The notes under the pieces are model-generated. The model made no database searches, was not told the DNA's origin, and was given only the letters and a program-made list of their open reading frames with translations. From positions 233-13,106 of the forward strand of contig PLCG01000054.1 in the NCBI GenBank assembly GCA_003135575.1: DNA of 12,874 bases, given 5' to 3'. Position numbers and translations under genes: made by a program. Below are positions 6,636 to 12,874 of this stretch, in pieces (within the stretch, counting starts at the first letter, position 1; each line of letters starts with the position of its first letter). Source of the stretch: Nitrososphaerota archaeon (GTDB lineage Archaea; Thermoproteota; Nitrososphaeria; Nitrososphaerales; Gagatemarchaeaceae).

Positions 6636-7775
6636 ATGAATTCAAAGCGGGCGGCACAAAGCGCGATGGCTTCCGTAGTCGTCCTAGTACTCCTAGGCGG
6701 AAATGCGGCGTTCGCCAGTTCTTCTCAGACTTTACAATTTCAATCAGCCGGAGGCCCGGCACCACTTCCGCCCGTCGGTGTGGCCGATTCCGGTGACCAG
6801 AAATACAACGTGCACGGAACTGGCCTAGCATACGCGCAAGTGGGCACATTGGCTTTCGGTCCGGGCACCAAGTTCGAATACACTCTCACGGCCGAGGTCA
6901 AGGAACTCGCTGCGAAGGGATCTGCGAGCTTCACGATACAAGGAACGACGTCTGATAATAAGAAGGTGACCGTGAAGGGCGAGGTCGACATTGGCAGCGG
7001 CCCCACGCTTCCAGGGACGCTCCCTGGCATGGTCCCTGAGGGGATACCTGTTGGTTGCTCCGGCTCCGCTTGCACCAGCGCAATCCCAGTATTCTTCGTG
7101 GGTGCGCTGACGTTGACAACCACTATCGCTGACTCAAAGCCAGTCAAGACGACAGGCACAATGTTCCTTGAATCGCCTTACTTCAATCCGTGGGGCGGTC
7201 TCATTTCGCTGGCGGCAACCGACGGCTCTGTGGTGATTGCCACGACCTACGACAAGGGAACGATTGAATGGACGGGCACCAGCGTAAACGGTGCGATCGG
7301 CGGGTTGCTCGGCGCCTCCACCCTGGTCTATGGGACTTTCAGCCTCCTCTCACACGAGAGCGAGAATCTAGTCGCAGGGACTGCAAGTGACGATGGCACC
7401 ATGACCTTCTCGAACATGAGTCCAATCTCGCTGAACGTTGCGGGGAAGTATTCCGGCACCTCATTGATTCCCAAGGCAGGGTCACCCGAGTGTGCCCTCG
7501 AGACATCGGCTTTCCCCGGAAATCCGTGCACGGTCGATTGCGTCGCGATGTTCGCAGCATTCTTTTTGCCAGCTCTTCCGGGAACATGCCTGTCGACTGG
7601 TTTCCAGTCGTCCGGTCACTTCTCGTTAAAGTCGGGCAATGACCAGCAAGCAGGTGGAAACGACCAAGGAGACAACAACGGTCACGTCACGGTGGACGGG
7701 AAGTACTCCACAACGTGGGCGCAGCCAGCCCTCGGATTCGTCTCTTCGGGCAGCGCGACAGTGTCAACGAAGTAG
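6636..7775 (+). CDS. Secreted beta-rich protein with paired cysteines (tandem paralogue 2)
   Basis: A 379-residue paralogue of the preceding secreted protein. ATG 6636 starts a Sec-type signal (MNSKRAA, then MASVVVLVLLGG, site AFA at 25-27). ATG 6624 is an alternative and an open frame continues back to 6543. Shared features in the same order: a cysteine pair before a hydrophobic strand (C141/C146, then PVFFV), ESPYFNP (179-185), GTIEWTGT (208-215), SENLVAGTA near 242-250, GFQSSGHFS (322-330), an N/D/Q/G-rich linker (about 332-350) and YSTTWAQPALGF (357-368). It is longer because of a Pro/Gly-rich insert before the first cysteine pair and an insert of about 20 residues carrying extra cysteines (C298, C302). 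The function is unknown. It is probably exported and disulfide-stabilised like its neighbour. Confidence 0.8.
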   Translation: MNSKRAAQSAMASVVVLVLLGGNAAFASSSQTLQFQSAGGPAPLPPVGVADSGDQKYNVHGTGLAYAQVGTLAFGPGTKFEYTLTAEVKELAAKGSASFTIQGTTSDNKKVTVKGEVDIGSGPTLPGTLPGMVPEGIPVGCSGSACTSAIPVFFVGALTLTTTIADSKPVKTTGTMFLESPYFNPWGGLISLAATDGSVVIATTYDKGTIEWTGTSVNGAIGGLLGASTLVYGTFSLLSHESENLVAGTASDDGTMTFSNMSPISLNVAGKYSGTSLIPKAGSPECALETSAFPGNPCTVDCVAMFAAFFLPALPGTCLSTGFQSSGHFSLKSGNDQQAGGNDQGDNNGHVTVDGKYSTTWAQPALGFVSSGSATVSTK

Positions 7776-8051
7776 AGAAAGCCCGGAAACCTTGGCAAAA
7801 GGTACCTTTTCTCCCTAGCTGGTAGTCGTTCTTGCCGCAAGGCGAAGACAGATTGAGCAAGCTAACCTCTTCAGTTTCAGCAGAGTCGCGGGCACTATGC
7901 GCTCCTTTTGGCCGGGCCAAGCGTGAAGAAGAGAGAGTATTGAGCGACAAGGGTCCCTCTCGCTTGAGTTGCCGTAATGCAGAAGCACGGCGGCCCATCT
8001 TCCCTCCAAATGCGAAATCGCTTAACTCGAAACCGGTACCTCATACCGCTG
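7776..8051. other. Intergenic region with a hairpin and no convincing gene
   Basis: About 275 bp without a gene I trust. A possible structured element is a hairpin in which AGCGA (7943-7947) pairs with TCGCT (7960-7964), extended by wobble pairs to about 7940-7967. A TATA-like GCTTAACTC (8020-8028) sits about 28 nt before the ATG at 8052 and may be the promoter of protein A. An open frame of 75 codons (7832-8059) has no family-like pattern and runs into protein A's start, so I treat it as spurious. A small RNA here cannot be excluded. Confidence 0.35.
7789..7812 (+). terminator. Possible terminator hairpin after secreted paralogue 2
   Basis: ACCTT (7789-7793) and AAGGT (7799-7803) form a short hairpin. 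Overlapping it is a perfect 14-nt palindrome AAAAGGTACCTTTT (7797-7810) that ends in a T run. The site lies 14 nt after the stop codon. The stem is weak, so this is a plausible but unproven transcript end. Confidence 0.4.
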
Positions 8052-8546
8052 ATGTATAGTAACAGGTCTTCGGAACTTCAGCTGGACATTAGCGATTTCG
8101 TCTGCACTCTCAACAAGATCAAGGTCTCCAGGATGACTCTCGGTCACACGGGCAAGCTCCCGAAGATAGCGTTCGACCTAGGCGCTGACATCAAGGAGAT
8201 TGAGACCACAAAGGGCAGGCTCCGCCTCAAGTACACGCTCTTCGTCGATGCCAACCCCGCCGTCGAGAGGGCGGAGCTCCAGGGCGAGGTCACTATAACA
8301 AGCGCCGGTATCAGCCCGGTCACCGACCTCCAGGCGCTTGGCGAGGAGAAGGTCTCCGAGATAGCAATGAAGATCTACCGCAGTAACTTTGAGATTCTCT
8401 ATCTTACCCTCGAGTCTGCCGGCTTGACCGCACCATCACCTTGGCTGACGCAGGATGTCCACCTCGTGCCGGGAGTGCTCCAGCAACAGCCGGTGCCCGC
8501 AGAGCAGCTACAGCCGATTGCCGAGATGGCACCGCTGGTCCACTAG
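8052..8546 (+). CDS. Protein A: unassigned SecB-like-pattern protein, paralogue of protein B
   Basis: A 164-residue soluble protein that I cannot place in a named family with confidence. It aligns along most of its length with the protein encoded at 8863-9300. Matching segments are FDLGADIKEIE to FDVNASLTETE, LRLKYTLFVDANPAVERAEL to FTLKFSITITAQPPVARMDV, and IYRSNFEILYLTLESAGLTAPSP to IYQKVYAILYLLSGSLKIPYPSP. The pattern is long alternating strands, then a helix with hydrophobic residues and a proline-rich segment. It loosely recalls SecB-type chaperones, which is a weak inference. The C-terminus is a Q/P-rich tail. ATG 8052 is preferred because homology with B begins soon after and a TATA-like element lies 28 nt upstream; ATG 7977 or 8010 would add poorly conserved residues. 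The winged-helix gene begins 10 nt downstream. Confidence 0.7.
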   Translation: MYSNRSSELQLDISDFVCTLNKIKVSRMTLGHTGKLPKIAFDLGADIKEIETTKGRLRLKYTLFVDANPAVERAELQGEVTITSAGISPVTDLQALGEEKVSEIAMKIYRSNFEILYLTLESAGLTAPSPWLTQDVHLVPGVLQQQPVPAEQLQPIAEMAPLVH

Positions 8547-8556
8547 TGATTTGAGT

Positions 8557-8871
8557 ATGATTCGAAGATCAAAGCTCGAGGTCTTCATGGACATCATGAA
8601 GGTCGTGGCTGAGGATAGGGAAGCAAAGCGCACGAGGATCATGTACAAGGCAAACCTCGCATGGAACGTCCTGAAAGACTCCCTTGACACCATGGAGAAG
8701 AGAGGGATGTTGGCCAGCGAGGACACTCCGGCTGGCGTAGTGGTTCATGTCACCAAGGACGGGCTGGAGCTGCTCAACAAGTATTGCGAAGTCGAATCGG
8801 TCTTTGCGGAGCACACCCAGGCAGCAGAAGGCCTCACGTATCCTACGTCCAGGATGACTATACTACACTGA
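8557..8871 (+). CDS. Winged-helix DNA-binding protein (archaeal HTH_45-like)
   Basis: A 104-residue protein matching the small archaeal winged-helix family I know as HTH_45. It opens with RRSKLEVFMDIMKVV, a helix, then KRTRIMYKANLAWNVLKDSL (recognition region, about 25-45), then MEKRGMLASED (wing side) and TKDGLELLNKY. Such proteins are small archaeal transcription regulators. ATG 8557 follows AGTGAT (8545-8550), a plausible ribosome site, and lies 10 nt after the stop of protein A, so the two are probably co-transcribed. TTG 8551 is an alternative, and a longer in-frame extension to 8455 would overlap A and lacks domain character. Its 3' end overlaps that of protein B by 9 nt in convergent orientation. 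Confidence 0.8.
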   Translation: MIRRSKLEVFMDIMKVVAEDREAKRTRIMYKANLAWNVLKDSLDTMEKRGMLASEDTPAGVVVHVTKDGLELLNKYCEVESVFAEHTQAAEGLTYPTSRMTILH

Positions 8872-9300
8872 TATCGGCGGCGGTTTCTCTTCGGTCTTTG
8901 CGGCCCCCAACTCATTTGGAGAGGCCATCTTTACGACTTTCATCAGGCCTGGAGACGGGTAGGGTATCTTGAGCGAGCCTGAGAGCAGGTAAAGGATCGC
9001 GTAGACTTTCTGATAGATGTTCATGAACACAGGCGGCGGAGAGTTCTGGTCGGGCGAGACCAGGATCGCCTCGATCTCGGCCGCCTCTCCAGTTATCTTC
9101 GCAGTTCCCGATACGTCCATCCTCGCCACCGGAGGCTGGGCTGTGATGGTTATGCTGAACTTGAGCGTGAACTGGCCCGTCTCGTGCTCGGTCTCTGTCA
9201 GAGAAGCGTTGACGTCGAAAGTGACCGCGGTCTCGTCCCTGACTTGGTCGCTAAGGCGATTGGCCTCTACGTTCTTGACGAGAACCTCTACTTCAACCAT
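8863..9300 (-). CDS. Protein B: unassigned SecB-like-pattern protein, paralogue of protein A
   Basis: A 145-residue soluble protein starting at ATG 9300. It begins with a strand rich in Val and Glu (MVEVEVLVKNVEAN). Two strongly alternating strands follow (FDVNASLTETE, QFTLKFSITITAQ), then a third (ARMDVSGTAKITG), an acidic loop, and a helix with proline turn (FMNIYQKVYAILYLLSG, KIPYPSPG). The tail is charged and proline-rich (TEEKPPPISV). It is a clear paralogue of protein A. I could not assign a family; a distant SecB-like fold is a hypothesis. It is divergent from the MoxR-type gene across a 132-bp promoter region and convergent with the winged-helix gene. Three AT-rich candidates for its TATA box lie between 9318 and 9360 and I cannot choose among them. 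Confidence 0.7.
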   Translation of the reverse strand: MVEVEVLVKNVEANRLSDQVRDETAVTFDVNASLTETEHETGQFTLKFSITITAQPPVARMDVSGTAKITGEAAEIEAILVSPDQNSPPPVFMNIYQKVYAILYLLSGSLKIPYPSPGLMKVVKMASPNELGAAKTEEKPPPISV

Positions 9301-9432
9301 TTTCGACCACTTTGCTCGCTAATTTCTGCTCGTGGAACGTCCTAAAAGTCGATTTAAAGGTATACGAACTACTGTTATGAACCTAAAATCCATAACCACT
9401 TAATAATAAGTAGGTGAAAATCACCCAATCCG
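9301..9432. promoter_or_regulatory. Divergent promoter region between protein B and the MoxR ATPase
   Basis: For the ATPase, TTAATAATAA (9400-9409) is a strong TATA-like box about 29 nt before the ATG at 9433, fitting a leaderless transcript. Between box and start lies the inverted repeat GGTGA-AAA-TCACC (9413-9425), which could be an operator or a ribosome site. On the other strand, AT-rich stretches near 9351-9360, 9341-9350 and 9318-9326 are candidates for protein B. Confidence 0.5.
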
Positions 9433-11865
9433 ATGAGTTCTCCCGAAAACAAGGACTCTAAGACCACAATAACCTCATCTACCGAAGGGAAAGGGGCTCG
9501 TCTTTCAGTCAAGCTCTCCGTCACTCCGAGGACAGGAGAGCAGTCGCTAAAGGAAAAGTACGGAGTCTCGAAGTACGACCTAGGCGTCGGCTACGCCGTC
9601 CCTGAAGCTCTAAGGGCGATGATTCCAACAAACGTGCCCGATTACGTGGACGAAGGCGAGGGTTACGTCGAGAGGATCATGCGGGCCCTTTTCTATTTCA
9701 AGCAGACCGCTCTGATTGGGCCCAGCGGGACCGGAAAGAGCATCTGCCATGGTGAACCGGTGTTCGTGCTGGTTGACGGAAAACCAAGGCTGACTACGAT
9801 CGATTCGCTCTTCGAGGAATTGGGGCGCAAGTATCCTATTGGGCTTGACGAGGACAACTGGGAATCCATCGTGCTTTCCGATTTAGATCTGAAGGTCCTC
9901 TCCATCGATAGGCTGTCGAACGGCGTGTCATGGAAGAGAGCGCATGCGATTGCGCGATCGCCGTACAAAGGGATTGTTCTCGAGGTAACAACCTCGAGAA
10001 ACCGCACGATTAGGGCCACTCCCAATCATTCATTCATAACAGAGGCGGACGATTTGGAAGCTCGCCAGGTCAGACCCGGAACAAGAATTCCTATCATGCG
10101 AAGGATCCCGAAAATCGACGCATCGCCCGTTTCGGAAATCGCGATTACCGACCTTGTCCCTGGCGCGAAGCTTACAGAGAGAGGCGTCGTTCTTGGGGCG
10201 AGGGAAAGCCTACAGATTCCCGTGCCGCCGATCATCGAACTCAACGCCGAGTTCTGCTGGTTCTTGGGGTTCTTTGTCGCAGAGGGCTACGTCGGCAAGG
10301 GCTTCGCCTCGATCTACCAGAGAGATGCGCGTCCAATCGAGAGATGCGCAAGGCTGCTCAAATCGCTGGGGCTACCCACTTCCACTAGATTACAACATGA
10401 ACAAACCGAAATTCGAGTATTCAGCAAGGCGTTCGTCTCGATGCTCTCTTCGGCAACAGTGAGGGGACGCGTGGGCGTCGGTAAAGGGTCGCAGGCGAGA
10501 TACAAGAAGGTCCCCGACTTTGTTTTCGCGATGCCTGACGCATCGAAGATTGCTTTCCTTACAGGCTTTATTGAGGGCGACGGCTGGGAGGAGGAAGGAT
10601 CCGAGATTCTCCTGGGTACCTCCAGCAGGGAACTCGCGAACGGCCTAGTGATTTTGTGCGAGCAGCTTGGCATTTTCCTGACTGTCCGAGTGAAGAAGAC
10701 AAAGGGAGCCACGGCTTACGCGCTCGCGATGGCAAGGGATGGGGCCTTCAAGCTGGGAATGCAAATATCAGGGCTCAAAAGAGCGACAGACAACAGAGGG
10801 CACGTCGAAAAGGCCAAGGTCACCCCCGAAATGCTCGTCGTCGCAAAAAGGGCTTATGGCCGGTTGCCTAAGGAACTAAGGACAAAGAGCTTCCACAAGA
10901 AGACAGTTTCTCACCTCTACTCATCAACAGGAATGATCGGACTCCAGACGCTCTCACGAATTGCGTCGGACTTGCAGTCACCCGAGCTGAAAAGCATGGG
11001 AGAGTCGGGCGTCCTCTGGGATCGGGTCAAGAGCGTAAAGAGGATGCCATATGACGGCTGGGTTTACGACTTCCAAGTCCCGGGGACCGAGACATTCGCG
11101 GCCGGGTTCGGGGCTGTCCTTACCCATAACACCCACATCGTCTACCTTGTTGCTAAGATCGCCGGCCTACCACTTTGGGAGATCAATTGCGGTCTCCAGA
11201 CCTCCGTCTACGACATGTTCGGGAGGTTCGTAGGTCTCGGGAAGGAAAACTGGATTGACGGGACGATAGTATCATGGTGCAGGTACGGGGGGATACTCTA
11301 CCTCGACGAGGCGAACATGATGAAGCAGGACGTCGCGACGAGGCTCAACCCGATCCTGGACACGAGAGGGCACATGGTCCTCAACGAGAAGGACAACGAG
11401 GTCATACCTAGGCACCAGTTCGGATACGTCGTCATCAGCATGAACCCCTACTCGTCCGAGTTTTCGGGGACAAAGCCTCTCAATGCGGCGTTTAGGAGGC
11501 GCATGAGCGTCTGGATTGATTTCGATTACCTCAGCGTTGGGACGAAGATCTCCCCCCGGGAGGTCAAGATGCTCTCCGAACGAGCGAAGATCCCGATGGA
11601 CATAGCCGAGAAGGTGATCCGCGTAGGGGCTGAAGTCAGGAAGAGGTACAAGACCGGAGACCTGCCTTACGGGCCGTCTGTTGGCGACCTGATCAATTGG
11701 GGGACGCTTATCGCGGACGGTCTCGACCCGAAGGCGGCCGCCGACGAGACCCTCGTATCGCTGACCTCCGACGACGCCGAGGTACAGCAGGCCGTGAGAA
11801 GGATAGTCACGCTGGTCTTCGGTGCGGGAGAGAGCAAGCCGGTAGAGAAGTCTGAACATCCTTGA
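9433..11865 (+). CDS. MoxR/CbbQ-type AAA+ ATPase precursor interrupted by an intein
   Basis: The 810-residue precursor contains a 348-residue mature ATPase (residues 1-104 joined to 567-810) and an intein (105-566). The ATPase is AAA_5/MoxR-like: Walker A GPSGTGKS (96-103), Walker B ILYLDEAN (621-628), sensor-1 strand VVISMNP (666-672), an arginine-rich AFRRRM segment (686-691) likely to hold the arginine finger, and a helical lid. MoxR ATPases work as rings with von Willebrand A proteins in maturing or remodelling enzyme complexes; the open frame directly downstream is the natural partner candidate. The N-terminal 45 residues are Ser/Thr/Lys-rich and probably flexible. The start is ATG 9433, with a TATA-like box about 29 nt upstream. 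The actual client complex is unknown. Confidence 0.93.
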   Translation: MSSPENKDSKTTITSSTEGKGARLSVKLSVTPRTGEQSLKEKYGVSKYDLGVGYAVPEALRAMIPTNVPDYVDEGEGYVERIMRALFYFKQTALIGPSGTGKSICHGEPVFVLVDGKPRLTTIDSLFEELGRKYPIGLDEDNWESIVLSDLDLKVLSIDRLSNGVSWKRAHAIARSPYKGIVLEVTTSRNRTIRATPNHSFITEADDLEARQVRPGTRIPIMRRIPKIDASPVSEIAITDLVPGAKLTERGVVLGARESLQIPVPPIIELNAEFCWFLGFFVAEGYVGKGFASIYQRDARPIERCARLLKSLGLPTSTRLQHEQTEIRVFSKAFVSMLSSATVRGRVGVGKGSQARYKKVPDFVFAMPDASKIAFLTGFIEGDGWEEEGSEILLGTSSRELANGLVILCEQLGIFLTVRVKKTKGATAYALAMARDGAFKLGMQISGLKRATDNRGHVEKAKVTPEMLVVAKRAYGRLPKELRTKSFHKKTVSHLYSSTGMIGLQTLSRIASDLQSPELKSMGESGVLWDRVKSVKRMPYDGWVYDFQVPGTETFAAGFGAVLTHNTHIVYLVAKIAGLPLWEINCGLQTSVYDMFGRFVGLGKENWIDGTIVSWCRYGGILYLDEANMMKQDVATRLNPILDTRGHMVLNEKDNEVIPRHQFGYVVISMNPYSSEFSGTKPLNAAFRRRMSVWIDFDYLSVGTKISPREVKMLSERAKIPMDIAEKVIRVGAEVRKRYKTGDLPYGPSVGDLINWGTLIADGLDPKAAADETLVSLTSDDAEVQQAVRRIVTLVFGAGESKPVEKSEHP
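9745..11130 (+). mobile_element. Intein with LAGLIDADG homing endonuclease, inserted after the Walker A motif
   Basis: A 462-residue protein-splicing element. It starts at Cys (precursor residue 105, CHGEPVFVLVDG) and ends in V-L-T-H-N (562-566) with Thr567 as the +1 nucleophile. Splicing therefore joins GPSGTGKSI to THIVYLVAK, restoring the helix after the P-loop. Splicing block B is present (RATPNHSFI, with T196 and H199), as is block F (YDGWVYDFQV, then ETFAAGFGAV). The endonuclease carries two LAGLIDADG motifs: FLGFFVAEGYV (277-287, acidic residue E284) and FLTGFIEGDGW (375-385, acidic residue D383). All key residues look intact, so both splicing and homing could be active. The stretch appears somewhat more A/T-rich than the flanking extein, judged by eye, which would suit horizontal acquisition. 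Confidence 0.95.
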
Positions 11866-12874
11866 TTATTCGTGGAACACTGCGACGAGCATAGCGCAGC
11901 GCGACTACGACACCTTCAGACTTCTCCTCGACGAGGGCCTGAAATCACCCACGCTCTCAGGGGACAGCAGGGGGATCGTGGTCAAGCTCCCTCCCCCAAA
12001 GATCGTAGAAGAGAAATTCTACGAGATCCATGGGCTATACGCCGACCTGGACTCCACTGGGTGGGACATGATCTGGCGCAACTTCAGAGCTTCGCTCTTC
12101 CACCTCTCCCTCCATGGCGCCTTCTCTGACTTTAGGGCGTACGCGCCCTGGGCCAAGGCCAAAGACGTAGGTGCAGCCACCTTCGCGGTCTCGCTGGTCG
12201 AAGACGTCAATATCATCACTCAAGCGAGGACGAAATGGGTAGGGGTCCTGCCCGACCTTGCGTACGCGAGCTATCTCTCGGCCCTGCGCCTGGCCGACCC
12301 AGACGACATCGACAACTCTCCTCTTCGCGTCGCGACGAAGCTCCTCTTGAGCTCGGCTGGGGTGTTCAAGTCGAGCGGGGCAAGGCTCTCGCGCGAGGAG
12401 GACGCTGAGGTCGCCGGCGTAGACGAGCGCGTCAGGATCAACGTTGAGGAATACGCCAAGCACAAGTCGCCGGAGAACAGAACCCTGCTGGCAAAGGCCG
12501 CCCAGGAGATCTACTCGGCGGTCAGCACCCGGGGACATCTCTCCGAGATTCCCTACTTCCGTTTCACCGAGGCCCACGGGCCGTGCGACCTATTCGACGG
12601 GAAGATTCTCGAGCACGACCAGAACAAGGGGTCGTCCCTGCTCAGGTCGGCCCTCGGCAGGGTGGGGCTCAACGACGACACGACGGCGACAGACCCGATA
12701 TTCCTCTCCGAAGCACGAGAGGTCCTTGGCAGCACGGAGAGTGCGAACGCCAAATTGGACAAGATGAGGGCGTACTACGAAGGCCTGATAGCGCCGACGA
12801 GGCTCGACGGCGTCCAGTTTCCCCGCGGCGACTACGCGATCTTCCAGCGCGTGAGGTCAGAGCTGGCCGGCCCG
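11852..12874 (+). CDS. Probable MoxR partner protein, 5' start uncertain, 3' end beyond window
   Basis: A frame open from just after a TAG at 11843-11845 to the window end, about 340 codons. It has consistent protein-like composition: many Glu, Lys and Arg, with helices such as KIVEEKFYEIHGLYADL and VEDVNIITQARTKWVGV. It is +1 to the ATPase frame and overlaps its end. No ATG, GTG or TTG lies near the 5' end; CTG 11852 or ATC 11858 are possible starts, and the first in-frame GTG and ATG lie inside apparently conserved sequence. Position after a MoxR gene, plus the helical N-terminal half, suggests a VWA/CoxE/CobT-type partner whose metal-binding domain would lie beyond the window. That is inference; no MIDAS motif is visible here. 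Confidence 0.65.
   Translation, partial: MNILDYSWNTATSIAQRDYDTFRLLLDEGLKSPTLSGDSRGIVVKLPPPKIVEEKFYEIHGLYADLDSTGWDMIWRNFRASLFHLSLHGAFSDFRAYAPWAKAKDVGAATFAVSLVEDVNIITQARTKWVGVLPDLAYASYLSALRLADPDDIDNSPLRVATKLLLSSAGVFKSSGARLSREEDAEVAGVDERVRINVEEYAKHKSPENRTLLAKAAQEIYSAVSTRGHLSEIPYFRFTEAHGPCDLFDGKILEHDQNKGSSLLRSALGRVGLNDDTTATDPIFLSEAREVLGSTESANAKLDKMRAYYEGLIAPTRLDGVQFPRGDYAIFQRVRSELAGP

Noticed and set aside
7832..8059. A 75-codon plus-strand frame in the gap before protein A
   Set aside because: It has no family-like pattern and overlaps the likely promoter and start of protein A.
11843..11866. Programmed ribosomal frameshift joining the ATPase to the downstream frame
   Set aside because: There is no slippery heptamer or following structure by eye, and MoxR partners are normally separate proteins. 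It is kept only as an alternative in the start-codon finding.
11872..12129. An 85-codon open frame starting with GTG after the ATPase stop
   Set aside because: It overlaps the long partner frame on the same strand, has an Arg/Pro/His-rich shadow-like composition, and ends early. The other frame stays open to the window end with protein-like content.

Overview
The window looks like a piece of an archaeal chromosome, most likely from the TACK group and perhaps a Nitrososphaeria (Thaumarchaeota)-like lineage. The grounds are archaeal isoprenoid-lipid enzymes, two single-domain KaiC-type ATPases, a tandem Lrp-type regulator, an archaeal winged-helix protein, and TATA-like boxes about 25-30 nt upstream of several start codons, which suggests leaderless transcripts. 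TTG starts are common. The lineage is an inference from gene content. There is no rRNA or tRNA to anchor it, and I see no CRISPR array or insertion sequence.

Left part (about 200-3964, minus strand). A compact operon-like run reads, in transcription order: a double-HTH regulator (3964->2822), a UbiA-type membrane prenyltransferase (2825->1959, ATGA overlap), a trans-polyprenyl diphosphate synthase (1978->935, 20-nt overlap) and a KaiC-like ATPase (874->203, preceded by a good Shine-Dalgarno). The synthase would supply a long prenyl donor and the UbiA enzyme would transfer it, so this is probably a regulated lipid or quinone branch.

Centre (3965-7810, plus strand). A 180-bp divergent promoter region separates the regulator from a second KaiC-like ATPase that is a full-length paralogue of the first. 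A small three-helix membrane protein follows. Next come two tandem paralogous secreted proteins with Sec-type signal peptides, paired cysteines and a Q/N/G/D-rich linker, separated by an intrinsic-terminator-like hairpin.

Right-centre (8052-9300). Protein A (plus strand) is coupled to a small winged-helix regulator. That regulator converges on, and overlaps by 9 nt at its 3' end, protein B (minus strand), a paralogue of A. A and B are unassigned, with a loose resemblance in pattern to SecB-like chaperones.

Right end (9433-12874). A MoxR/CbbQ-type AAA+ ATPase is interrupted immediately after its Walker A motif by a complete 462-residue intein with a two-motif LAGLIDADG endonuclease. Downstream, and truncated by the window edge, is a long open frame that lacks an ordinary start codon. 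By position it is probably the MoxR partner (VWA/CoxE/CobT-like), though no VWA metal-site motif falls inside the window.

The strongest points for follow-up are the P-loop intein, the paralogous A/B pair around a winged-helix gene, the tandem secreted pair, and the two KaiC paralogues bracketing a lipid operon.
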